Under the pieces are notes generated by a model, which was given only the letters and a program-made list of their open reading frames with translations, searched no databases and was not told the DNA's origin. A stretch of DNA of 64,000 nt, from positions 307,546,166-307,610,165 of the forward strand of contig CM077666.1 of assembly GCA_039707655.1 (NCBI GenBank), given 5' to 3'. Of the stretch, positions 43,966 to 55,075 are shown piece after piece. Position 1 is the stretch's first letter. Each line of letters begins with the position of its first letter. The position numbers were made by a program, and so were the translations under genes. The stretch comes from Elymus sibiricus (lineage: Eukaryota > Streptophyta > Magnoliopsida > Poales > Poaceae).

Positions 43966-43966
43966 A
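43903..43966. repeat. (TA)n microsatellite, right border of nested element
   Basis: A TA-rich tract with a few TAC interruptions directly after CAGAATAGTGTT, followed by Maximus-like DNA (AATTAGCTCAAGAAATGAAG). Confidence 0.95.
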
Positions 43967-44265
43967 TTAGCTCAAGAAATGAAGAACCACCTCAAATGAC
44001 GAATTTGAAAAGTTTGACGAAATTGCAAATGACGAAAAACTCAAATTGAAGAAAGTCAAGAAGAGGGTGGTGGCGTTACCCACCGTATAAGAATTATGAT
44101 GATTTTAGACACCGCGTACAATTATCGTAGGGTTCTGAGAATCAAATCTTCAATAATTTCTTCACACTTAGAGTGTAAGTCTTCAATGATTGAAGAAATA
44201 CGTTACTTCGTGTGTTGTGCATCAAAGTCATCAAAAATGCATAAGCTTTAGGATGTGTGTCCTTT
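43967..44265 (-). other. Spacer between pol and the post-pol promoter (right part)
   Basis: Non-coding Maximus-like DNA just past the pol stop region, continuous with 36431-36797 before the nested insertion. No gene seen. Confidence 0.6.
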
Positions 44266-47200
44266 TCAAAGGACATTCAAAGATTCTAGGATGTTTAGCT
44301 CACACCACAACATGCAAAACCTTCTCTCATCCAAGGGCTTAGTGAAGATATCTGCAAGCCGGTCTTCAGTCTTCACGTGATTGATGACGATGTCTTCCTT
44401 CAGCACATGATCATGAAGGAAATGGTGATGAATCTGAATGTGTTTCATCCTTGAGTGTTGCACTGGGTTGTGGGTGATCTTGATAGCACTCTCATTGTCA
44501 CAGTACAGAGAGACTTCCTTCACGTTGACGCCATAATCCTTGAGGGTTTGCTTCATCCATAGCAACTGAGAGCAGCAGGCACCAGCGGCAATGTACTTAG
44601 CCTCTGTTGTGGAAAGTGATACACACTTCTGCTTCTTTGAGGACCAACATACAAGAGATCATCTGAGGAAACGATAGGTGTCTGAGGTTGACTTGCGGTC
44701 CAGGCGATCTCCAGCATAATCAGAATCAGAAAATCTAGCTAGATCAAAATATGAGACCTTGGGATACCATAATCCAAGCGTTGGTGTGTGAGCTAAATAT
44801 CGAAGAATTCGCTTCACAGCCTGATGGTATGATTCCTTTGGTGCCGCTTGAAATCGGGCACACATGCAAACGCTAAGCATAATATCTGGCCTAGAAGCAC
44901 ATAGGTAAAGCAGTGAACCAATGATGGAGCGATATATCTCCTGATCAAAATCTTTACCATTTTCGTCAGTGTAGAGTTGACCATTTGTCGGCATTGGTAT
45001 TTTGAGGCCTTTGCAGTCTTGCATGCCGAATTTCTTTAGGTAGTCTTTGAGATATTTCTCCTGGGAAATAAAGATTCCATTTGGTTGTTGACGAATTTGA
45101 AGACCGAGGAAGAATTTCAACTCCCCCATCATAGACATCTGATATTCTTCATGCATCATATATGCAAATTCTTCACGGTATCGCTTGTTAGTGCAACCAA
45201 AGATAATATCATCGACATATATTTGGCATATCAACAGTTCACCATCATAAGATTTAGTGAAAAGAGTAGGGTCAAGTGAACCAGGTTTGAAACCCTTTTT
45301 CTTCAGGAACTCCTTCAGTGTGTCATACCAAGCCCTCGGGGCGTGCTTGAGGCCATAGAGAGCCTTGTTGAGTCTGAAGACTTTGTTAGGATGCTTTAAG
45401 TCCTCAAAACCTGGGGGTTGAGCAACATATACTTCTTCCTCAAGCTTACCATTGAGGAATGCACTTTTCACATCCATTTGATATAGAAGGATATCATGAT
45501 GGTTAGCATATGCAAGCAATATACGAATGGCTTCAAGCCTAGCAACAGGTGCAAATGTTTCATCAAAATCAATCCCTTCAACCTGTGTGTAGCCTTGAGC
45601 TACAAGACGGGCCTTATTCCTCACCACTTGGCCATTTTCATCTTGTTTGTTGCGGTAGATCCATTTGGTGCGGATGGCATTGTGCTTGCATGGATCAGGA
45701 CGCTTGACAAGCTCCCACACGTTGTTGAGCTCGAATTGATGCAATTCCTCTTGCATCTCTTGAATCCATTCAGGTTCCAGAAATGCTTCATCAACTTTGG
45801 TGGGCTCTGAGATAGAGACAAAGGCATAGTGCCCACAAAAGTTAGCCAAATGTGAAGATCTTGAGCGAGTGAGGGGACCTAGTGCATTGATGTTGTCGAG
45901 GATTTTCTCAATTTGCACTTCATTCGCCACTCATGGATGTGCTAGACGAGGGCCTTTCTGTTGTTGTTGAGCATTATCCTCAGCCTCATTTTCTTCAGGA
46001 TCAAGAGTTTCTTCACGACAAGGAATGATCACTTCATCAGCAACTATCTCTTCGATGGGCACAATTTCACCAGTGCCCATTAACTTGATTGATTCCTCAG
46101 GAGGCATTTCATCTAGCACTGGAGGCATGTGCTCTCTTTGCGAGCCGTTAGTCTCATCGAACCGCACATCTACAGTTTCAACAACCTTGTTATGGTAGGT
46201 GTTGAAGACTCTGTAGGTGTGCGAGTCTTTTCCGTAACCAAGCATAAAACCCTCATGTGCTTTCGGCGCAAATTTGGAACTGTGATGAGGATCTCTAATC
46301 CAACATTTAGCACCGAAGACTTTGAAATAACTCACATTGGGTTTCTTGTCAGTGAGGAGCTCATAAGAGGTCTTCTAGAGGAATTTGTGAAGATATACCT
46401 GGTTGATGATGTGACATGCAGTGTCAATTACCTCAGGACACCAACGACGAGGAGTCATGTATTCGTCAAGCATTGTGCGAGCCATCTCGATGAGTGTTCT
46501 GTTCTTGCGCTCCACGACTCCATTCTACTAAGGCGTATAGGGAGCAGAAAGCTCATGAGTGATGCCAAGTTCGTCAAGATAGTCACCAAGACCTGTGTTC
46601 TTGAACTCGGTGCCATTGTCGCTCCTGATGTGCTTGATCTTGACGCCATAATTCATCATGGCCCGATTTGAGAATTGTCTGAAGACATCCTGCACTTCAG
46701 TCTTATACATGATAATATGCACCCAAGTGTAATGAGAGTAGTCGTCAACAATGACGAAGCCATAAAGTGATGCTGCATTAGTTAGTGTGGCATAATGAGT
46801 AGGACCAAACAGATCCATATGAAGCAATTCAAAAGGATGGGTAGTAGTCATGATTGTCTTTGAGGGGTGCTTGGGTCTAGTCATCTTCCTAGACTCACAA
46901 GCACCACAAAGATGATCCTTGACGAATTTGACACCCTCGACGCCAATGATGTGCTTCTTCTTGACGAGAGTGCTCAAATTCCTCATGCCAGCATGTCCAA
47001 GACGTCGATGCCATAGCCAGCATTCTGAAGCTTTTGCTAATAGACATGTGGCAGGCTGAGGACCTATAGTGAAATCTACAATATACAAGTCACCTCTCCT
47101 AAAGCCTTTGAAGACTTTGGATTTGTCAGAGTCCAACAGCACAATGCATCTATATTTGCCAAAGATGACAATCATATCAAGATCACAGAGCATTGAGACA

Positions 47201-47445
47201 GACATGAGGTTGTATCCAAGGGATTCGACAAGCATCACTTTTTCCACATGCCGATTCTTTGAGATAGCAACCTTACCTAGACCCAATACCTTGCTTTTCC
47301 CTTTGTCGGCGTATGTGATATGCTTCAGATGAGATGGAGTAAGGGGAGCATCCATGAGTAAATTCCTATCACTAGTTATGTGATTAGTGCAGCCACAGTC
47401 CAGGACCCATTCAGTGGCTTTGGGTGTGTCATCCTGCATGAGCAT
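44266..47445 (-). pseudogene. Maximus-like pol: protease end, integrase, RT, RNase H
   Basis: One reading frame runs from 47445 to 44266 and is broken by single stops only: TAG-TAG at 46530-46525, TAG at 46377, TGA at 45933 and TGA at 44661. Domains in order are the protease active site (WVLDCGCTNH; the usual D-S-G reads D-C-G), the integrase zinc finger (HRRLGHAGMRN...CGACESRK), the integrase core (LHMDLFGP, RSDNGTEF, then GVVERKNRTL after the two stops), a linker, reverse transcriptase ([30 protein letters not shown]), and RNase H (DSDYAGD, LYCDNESAI, ending ADIFTKPLDERRF). The integrase-before-RT order is Copia. Several stops are explained by C-to-T changes (CAG or CGA). The element cannot make a full Pol. 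Confidence 0.9.
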
Positions 47446-48234
47446 TAGTCTAACTTACAAATTAATATACTTCAGATGTGAAGAATATGACATTCAATTT
47501 CGTCAGAGAATTTCATCAAGTGATAGTAATATCAGTAGCATATGGGACGTGTGAAATGAGGAATTCATTTCATCACGATTAGCTTGCGTCCCAACAAGCA
47601 TTTGTCAGGTCTTCAGCAAATTCATCAGACATTTATTTTCGTCTGAAGACCAGACCCTGCTGAAAAGATTAGTTCTTCTTCTTAACCACCCACATCTGAA
47701 TGGGTGACTGAGAAGCAATATAATGAAGCGCATTGACTGAGAATTTAGGCATTGAAGAATATGCATTTCTCTTCACAGGGGGGTTAGAATATTCAAATGA
47801 ATATGCTGAGAAATTCTTCGAGGATTTGTGAACATGATGGTTCAAAGAATAATGCACATATTCATCAGACCGATGGTTGTTTCCCTGTGAAACAGAAGCA
47901 TTAGCATGACCATTAGTAAGTCTGCGTCCATTTGATGACTTTGGTCCACGTGAAGAATTTGCCCTGGGGTTTTTCTTCTTCTTCAGTGGTGTCATAATGA
48001 CATTCACCTGAAGATTTTTTAGAAGGCTTTTGGGTACCTAGATTTTCTTCACAGAGGAACCATTCCTACAGTTAGTACCAACAAATTCTTCACGTCACCA
48101 TTCTGATTTTTGAACAATCTATAGTTGGAGTCAAATGACTCATCATAAGAATATGAGGTATCACAGTTGTAACCAGTCAAAGTGGATGGATCTATTGGTG
48201 GTCCTTTTGCAGCAACCCAAGTGGTTTTGGGGTC
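47446..48234 (-). other. Maximus-like gag-pol junction, decayed
   Basis: Between the gag and pol frames lies a stretch with a 112-codon open frame (48007-47669) encoding a basic, Asn/Ser/His-rich segment (RANSSRGPKSSNGRRLTNGH) and ending in VVKKKN. It probably belonged to the gag C-terminus or the protease leader of the same polyprotein. Stops surround it in all frames. Confidence 0.5.
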
Positions 48235-50191
48235 CTACTCAGGTTTCCAATAAGATCCATCGGCATTAAGCTTTCTCTCAAAAGCAATACCCTCTTTCCT
48301 AGGGTTTCTGTTCAGAATCTGCTTCTTGAGCACATCACAGAGGGTTTGATGCCCTTTGAGGCTTTTGTACATGCCTGTGACATATAATTCCTTCAATCCT
48401 GCATTTTCGTCAGTAACACTGGTGGTCTCCTCAGATGAGGGGATTGATACCACAGAAACATTTGAAGGTATTGCAGTAATAGAAGCATTTGAACATTCAG
48501 CTGAAGAATTTGCATTTTCACGTTCAAGGCATTTTAAGCAAGGTGCAACAAACTCTTCCTGAGCGGTACTGATCTGTTGAGCGAGCAATGAATTGTTTTC
48601 CTTTTGAAGATCATCATGAGATGCTCTCAGTTTCTCGAGATCTTGCTTCCTTTGAAGAAATTCATAGGAGAGCTTCTCGTGTTCGGCTGAGAGGGCCGCA
48701 TGACGACTTTGAAGCTCATCAGACGTTGTCTGAAGACGTCTGAGGTCTTCAGACAAAGCTTGACTGCGATCCATTTCCTCATCCAACAGATCATCGCTTT
48801 TGTCTAGCAGTTTTTGAATCTTTTCCATGGCATTTTGTTGCTTAGTTGCAATTTTAGCAAGTTTCTTATAGCTAGGTTTAGATTCACATTCAGAGTCATC
48901 TTCACTGGTGGTATCGAAGTAAGCTTCTTGTGAGGTTACCTTTGCACCTCTTGCCATGAAGCAGTAGGTGTGAGTGTAGTCATCATCACAGTCCGCAGAA
49001 TTGGCGGTGTTTCCATTCTCTTCAGGGTTGAAGGTGGACTTGCTAATGTACTCAGTAGTGAGGGCAAGGCTCGCCACACCAGAGTCTGACTCCTCCTCAG
49101 ATTCCTCAGCTTCCTCATGATCAGATTCTTCCTCGGAATCCATTTCCTTCCCAATGAAAGCACGAGCTCTACTAGAACTGCTCTTCTTGCGTGATGAAGA
49201 TTTTGATGAAGACTTTGAGGATTTCTTTTTATTTTCATCAGAGTCGTCATCTTTGATCTTCTTGTTCTTCTTTGATTCCTTTTCCCAAAGAGGGCAATCA
49301 GCAATGTAGTGGCTAGACTTCTTGCATTTGTGGCAGGTTCTCTTCTTGTAGTCTTGAGCAGAAGCTTCTCCAGTATTCTTCGAGTCATACTTTGAAGACT
49401 TTTCAAATCGGCTTTTCTTCTAGAATTTCCTCACCAGCATTGCAAGTTCTCTGCCAATTTCTTCGGCGTCACCAGAGTTGCAGTCAGATTCTTCTTTAGA
49501 TGAAGAAATTGCCTTGGCTTTTGCTTTTGCCTTCAGAGCATGAGGTCTTCCATAGCTGGGACCATACATATCTCTTTTCTCAGCTTGCTAAAATTCATGA
49601 GTATTGAGACTTTCAAGAATATCTGCCGGATCAAGTTGCTTGTAGTCAGGGCGCTCTTGAATCATCAGAGCCAAGGTGTCTAATGAACTGTCCAGTGACC
49701 TCGGCAAATTTCTTCACCACCTCATGATCAATGATGTCTGTAGTGCCAAGAGCCTGAAGCTCATTGGAGAAATCAGTGAGGCGGTCGAAGTTTTGTTGGA
49801 CATTCTCGTTGTCGAGCCTCTAGAAGCGATTGAAGAGATTGCGAAGAACATCAACTCGAGAGTCACGTTGATTTGAAACTCCCTCGTTGACCTTGGAAAG
49901 CCTATCCCAGGTAAGCTTCCATGTTTCCAGGGCACTCACTCTGCCATACTGTCCTTTGTTCAGATGTCCGCATATGATATTCTTCGCTTGAGAGTAGAGT
50001 TGCTTGAATCTCTTCACGTCAGCAGCATTGATGCTCGGTCCAACAGAGGGCACACCATTCTCAACGACAAACCATAGATCGTTGTCAATAGCCTCAAGAT
50101 GCATGCGCATATTGTTCTTCCAGTAGGGATAGTCCGTGCCATCGAAGATGGGGCACGCAGCGGATACCTTGATCATACATGCGGTCGACAT
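48235..50191 (-). pseudogene. Maximus-like gag (nucleocapsid), frameshifted
   Basis: The ATG at 50191 opens with CPIFDGTDYPYWKNNMRMHL, the typical Copia gag start, and QLYSQAKNIICGHLN. The frame stops near 49820, but related sequence continues in other frames. A zinc knuckle, CHKCKKSSHYIADC (C-x2-C-x4-H-x4-C), is encoded at about 49345-49290. A Lys/Ser/Asp-rich stretch follows. Then comes an acidic, coiled-coil-rich C-terminal part in the frame 49143-48235 (EESEEESDSG, then LEKLRASHDDLQKENNSLLA). Multiple indels make it non-functional. Gag would form the particle and bind the genomic RNA. Confidence 0.85.
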
Positions 50192-50244
50192 AACTAAAAC
50201 TCCAGGTGGTTAAACCAAAATCACACAGAACAAGGGAGTACCTT

Positions 50245-50256
50245 GCTCTGATACCA
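50245..50256 (-). promoter_or_regulatory. Primer-binding site of the Maximus-like element
   Basis: On the minus strand the sequence is TGGTATCAGAGC, the perfect initiator tRNA-Met binding site, two bases inside the LTR end (CACTATCA at 50259). It fixes the 5' LTR boundary and hence proves that 50259-50447 is LTR. Confidence 0.9.
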
Positions 50257-50258
50257 AT

Positions 50259-50447
50259 TGATAGTGCAGGTTTACTCCCAGAGGGGGGTGAATAGGAGAT
50301 TTTTAGAAATTCGTCAAACTCTGAAGACTTTGACGAAAATCACAGTGAAGAAATAGAAACAGGAATGAAACTACCTCATCACAGAAATGTAAAGCATGCA
50401 TACAAGACAGATGCAGGTGAAGAACATGCAATCATACAAGCAATCGG
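50259..50447 (-). repeat. Maximus-like 5' LTR, inner fragment
   Basis: The 189 bp between the primer-binding site and the nested Angela-like element. The LTR end reads TGATAGTGCAGG on the plus strand. This part has no partner at the 3' LTR, whose corresponding end is deleted. Confidence 0.75.
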
Positions 50448-52212
50448 TGTTGGGGAACGTTGCATGGAAAATAGAAAAAATTCTATGCACATGCAAGATC
50501 TATCCATGGAGATGCATAGCTACGAGAGGGGGAGTGTGTCTACGTACCCTCGTAGACCATAAGCGGAAGCGTTAGAACAACGCGGTTGATGTCGTCGAAC
50601 AACTTCACGATCCAACCAACCGAGTACCGAACGTACGGCACCTCCGCGTTCAGCACACGTTCAGCTCGGTGACGTCCTCGACTTCTTGATCCAGCAAGAC
50701 GGCGAGGTAGTGGATGAGTTCCGGCAGCATGACGGCATGGTGATGGTGATGCTATCTCCGCAGGGCTTCGCCCAAGCACTGCGAAAATAAGACTGAGGGA
50801 CGGAACTGTGGAGGGGGGCGCCGCACACGGCTAAGACAATGTTGTGTCTTGTTTGGGGCGCCCCCTCTCCTCTATTTATACATGTGTAGGGGCTTGGAGT
50901 AGAAGGAATAGTGCCACGTGAACAGTACCACGTGAATAGTACCACGTGAACAGTATCGCGTGAATAGTACACACGTGGACTTGGACTCCAAAGTCCAATC
51001 CTATTCCTACTAGGACTCTCCTTTTTTCCTTCCCTAGCTGCGTGGGCTTTTGAGGACTTGGTGCGCCTGGCCCAATAAGGCCAGGGCGCCTCCCCTTAGC
51101 CCATGCTAGCCCTTGGGACGTGGTGGACCCACTTGTGGACTTTCGGACCCCTCCGAAATCCTCCGGAACCTTCTGGAAGCTTCCCGGTACAATACCGGAA
51201 AAACTGCACCTTTTTCCGGAACCCAAAATATGACTTCCCATATATAAATCTTTACCTCTCGACCATTCCAAGACTCCTCATGACGTCCGGGATCTCATCC
51301 GGGACTCCGAACAACATTCGGTTACCAATTCACATAACTCATATAACACTATATCGTCAACGAACGTTAAGCGTGCGGACCCTACGGGTTCGGGAATGAT
51401 GTAGACATGACCGAGATGCCTCTCCGGTCAATAATCAATAGCGGAACCTGGATGCCCATATTAGTTCCTACATATTCCACGAAGATCTTATCGGTCGAAC
51501 CGCAATGACAACATACGTAATTCCCTTTGTCCGTCGGTATGTTACTTGCCCGAGATTCGATCGTCGGTATCTCCATACCTAGTTCAATCTCGTTACCGGC
51601 AAGTCTCTTTACTCGTTCCGTAATACATCATTCCATAACTAACTCCTTAGTCACTTTGCTTGCAAGCTTCTTATGATGTGCATTACCGAGAGGGCCCAGA
51701 GATACCTCTCCGAAACACGGAGTGACAAATCACAGTCTCGATCCATGCCAACTCAACAGACACCTTCGGAGATACCTGTAGAGCATCATTATGATCACCC
51801 AGTTACGTTGTGACGTTTGATAGCACACAAGGTATTCCTCCGGTATCCGGGAGTTGCATGATCTCATGGACGGAGGAACATGTATTTGACATTCAAGAAA
51901 GCAGTAGCAATAAACAGAACGATCATATGCTAAGCTAACAGATGGGTCTTGTCCATCACATCATTCCCCTAATGATGTGATCCCGTTATCAAATGACAAC
52001 TCATGTCTATGGTTAGGAAACCTTAACCATCTTTGATCAACGAGCTAGTCTAGTAGAGGCTCACTAGGGACACGGTATTTGTTTATGTATTCACGCATGT
52101 ATTTAAGTTTCCGGTCAATACAATTCTAGCATGAATAATAAACCTTTATCATGAACAAGGAAATATAAAATAATAACAACTTTATTATTGCCTCTAGGGC
52201 ATATTTCCATCA
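50448..52212 (-). repeat. Angela-like LTR, left copy (3' LTR)
   Basis: A 1765-bp LTR nearly identical to the right copy. On the minus strand a strong TATA box (GTATAAATAGAGGAG, 50870-50882) is preceded by an array of CACGTG motifs at 50915, 50929, 50943 and 50972 with one variant, CGCGTG, at 50957. The 14-bp spacing between G-boxes is regular. Confidence 0.9.
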
Positions 52213-52587
52213 GTCTCCCACTTGCACTAGAGTCAATAATCTAGTTCACATCGCCATGTGATTAACACCCAAGAGTTCACTAGAGTCAATAATCTAGTTC
52301 ACATCACCATGTGATTAACACTCAAAGAGTTCTAAGGTGTGATCATGTTTTGCTCGTGAGAGAGAATTTTAGTCAATGGGTCTGCAATATTCAGACCCAT
52401 GTGTATTTTGCAAATCCTTATGTCATACTGTAGATGCTGCTATCACGCTTTACTTGGAGCTATTCCAAATGACTGCTCCATTATACGTATCCGGTTTGCT
52501 ACTCAGAGATATCCAGCTTGCATCGACGTAACCCTTTACGACGAACTCTTTATCACCTCCATAATCGAGAAACATTTCCTTAGTCCT
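52213..52587 (-). other. Angela-like polypurine tract and RNase H end
   Basis: The minus strand reads CAAGTGGGAGAC next to the LTR (polypurine tract). The following ~370 bp are decayed RNase H and 3' untranslated sequence. The phrase CACTAGAGTCAATAATCTAG occurs twice (52225 and 52280), a 50-bp tandem duplication that both interior copies share. Confidence 0.7.
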
Positions 52588-53876
52588 TTAGTTACTAAGG
52601 ATAATTTTGACCGTTGTCCAGTGATCCACTCCTGGATCACTCTTGTACCCCCCCTTTGCCCGACACGTGGCAAGGCACACATTAGGTGTGGTACACAGCA
52701 TGGCATACATTATAGAACCTATGGCTGAGGCATAGGGAATGACTTTCATTCTCTCTCTATCTTCTGTCGTGGTCGAACTTTGAGTCATACTCAACTTTAC
52801 ACCTTAGAATACAGGCAAGAACTCCTTCTTTGACTGATCCATTTTGAACTCCTTCTTTGACTGGTCCATTTTGAACTCCTTCAAAATCTTGTCAAGGTAT
52901 GTACTCATTGAAAGTCTTATCAAGCGTCTTGATCTATCTCTATAGATCTTGATGCCCAATATATAAGCAGCTTCACCGAGGTCTTTCATTCAAGTATCCT
53001 TTTATGCCATCCAGAAATTCTATATCATTTCCAATCAACAATATGTCATCCACATATAATATTAGAAATGCTATAGAGCTCCCACTCACTTTCTTGTAAA
53101 TACAGGCTTCACCGTAAGTCTGTACAAAACCATATGCTTTGATCACCTCATCAAAGCGTATATTCCAACTCCGAGATGCTTGCACCAGTCCATAGATGGA
53201 TCGCTGGAGATTGCACACTTTGTTAGTACCCTTAGGATCGACAAAACCTTCTGGCTGCATCATATACAACTCTTCTTTGAGAAAACCATTAAGGAATGCA
53301 GTTTTGACATCCATTTGCCAGATCATAAAATGCGGCAATTGCTAACATGATTCGGACAGACTTAAGCATCGCTACGGGTGAGAAAGTCTCATCGTAGTCA
53401 ACCCCTTGAACTTGTCGAAAACCTTTCGCGACAAGTCGAGCTTTGTAGACAGTGATATTACCATCAGCGTTTGTCTTCCTCTTAAAAATCCATTTATTCT
53501 CAATGGCTTGCCGATCATCGAGCAAGTCCACCAAAGTCCATACTTTGTTCTCATACATGGATCCCATCTCAGATTTCATGGCCTCAAGCCATTTGTTGGA
53601 ATCTGGGCTCATCATAGCTTCTTCATAGTTCGTAGGTTCGCCGTTGTCTAACAACATGACTTCCAAAACAGGATTACCGTACCACTCTGGTGCGGAACGT
53701 ACTCTGGTCGACCTACGAGGTTCCATAGTAACTTGATCTGAAGTTTCATGATCTTCACCATTATCTTCCTCTCTTATTGGTGTAGACATCACGGGAACGG
53801 TTTTCTCTGATGAGCTACTTTCCAATTCGAGAGAAGGTACAATTACCTCATCAAGTTCTACTTTCCTCCCACTCAC
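52588..53876 (-). pseudogene. Angela-like reverse transcriptase / RNase H, frameshifted
   Basis: The frame from 53876 encodes the pre-RT linker and the RT N-terminus (WKW-type NKWIFKRKTNADG, YKARLVAKGFRQVQGVDYDE). It shifts near 53330 to [20 protein letters not shown] and the catalytic [11 protein letters not shown], then shifts again near 52985 to [17 protein letters not shown]. That last part contains an in-frame duplication (EFKMDQSKK twice, 30 bp). It ends with an RNase H-proximal segment (PYASAIGSIMYAMLCT) to 52588. At least two frameshifts and one stop make it inactive. Confidence 0.85.
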
Positions 53877-54026
53877 TTCTTTCGAGAGAAACTCTTTCTC
53901 TAGAAAGGACCCATTCTTGGCAACAAAGACCTTGCCTTCGGATCTGTGGTAGAAGGTGTACCCAATTGTTTCTTTAGGGTATCCTATGAAGACGCACTTC
54001 TCCGCTTTGGGTTCGAGCTTATCAGG

Positions 54027-54836
54027 TTAAAGCTTTTTCACATAAGCATCGCATCTCCAAACTTTAAAAAACGACAGCTTAGGTTTCTTGCCAAACCACA
54101 GTTCATACGGTGTCGTCTCAATGGATTTAGACGGTGCCCTATTTAACGTGAATGCAGCTGTCTCTAATGCATAACCCCAAAACGATAGTGGCAAATTGGT
54201 AAGAGACATCATAGAACGCACCATATCCAATAAAGTACGGTTACGACGTTCAGACACACCATTACGCTGTGGTGTTCCACGTGGCATGAGTTGTGAAACA
54301 ATTCCACATTTTCTTAAATGAAGGCCAAACTCGTAACTCAAATATTCGCCTCCGCGATCGGATCGTAGAAACTTTATTTTCTTGTTACGATGATTCTCTA
54401 CTTCACTCTGAAATTCTTTGAACTTTTCAAATGTTTTAGACTTGTGTTTCATCAAGTAGATATACCCATACCTACTCAAATCATCTGTGAAGGTTAGAAA
54501 ATAATGATACCTGCCGCGTGCTTCAACATTCATCGGACCGCATACATCGGTATGTATTATTTCCAACAAATCAGTAGCTCGCTCCATTGTTCCGGAGAAC
54601 GGAGTTTTAGTCATCTTGCCCATGAGGCATGGTTCGCAAGTATCAAATGATTCATAATCAAGAGATTCCAAAAGTCCATCAGCATGGAGTTTCTTCATGC
54701 GCTTTACAGCAATATGACCTAAACGGCAGTGCCACAAGTATGTTGCACTATCATTATCAACTTTGCATCTTTTGGCATCAATATTATTAATATGTGTATC
54801 ACTACGATCGAGATTCAACAAGAATAAACCATTCAC
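54027..54836 (-). pseudogene. Angela-like integrase, isolated ORF
   Basis: A 269-codon open stretch with the HHCC zinc finger (HCRLGHIAVKRMKKLH ... CEPC). The catalytic D,D,E appears intact: HTDVCGP, RSDRGGEYLS and QRNGVSERRNRTL. It ends after LSFFKVWRCDAYVKKL at a TAA. Integrase would insert the cDNA copy in the nucleus. The protein is cut off from the protease on one side and from RT on the other by stops, so it is a fragment of a former polyprotein. Confidence 0.85.
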
Positions 54837-55075
54837 AAGGGTGCATGATCACGAAGGATATTATTCATATAAACAGAATAACCATTATTCTCTGACTTAA
54901 ATGAATAACCGTCTTGCAATAAACAATATCCAGATATAATGTTTTATGCTCAACGCAAGCACCAAATAACCATTATTTAGGTTTAATACTAATCCCGAAG
55001 GTATTACGAGCGTGTCAATATTGATCATATCAATCTTGGAGACACTTCCAACACATATCGTCACCTCGCCCTCAG
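54837..55075 (-). other. Angela-like protease region, decayed
   Basis: AT-rich sequence with stops in all frames where the body of the aspartic protease should be. Only its first residues survive at the end of the gag frame. Confidence 0.6.

Noticed and set aside
52399..52728. 109-codon plus-strand ORF, repeated at 59231-59515
   Set aside because: It is the antisense of the Angela-like RNase H region, duplicated with the interior fragment.
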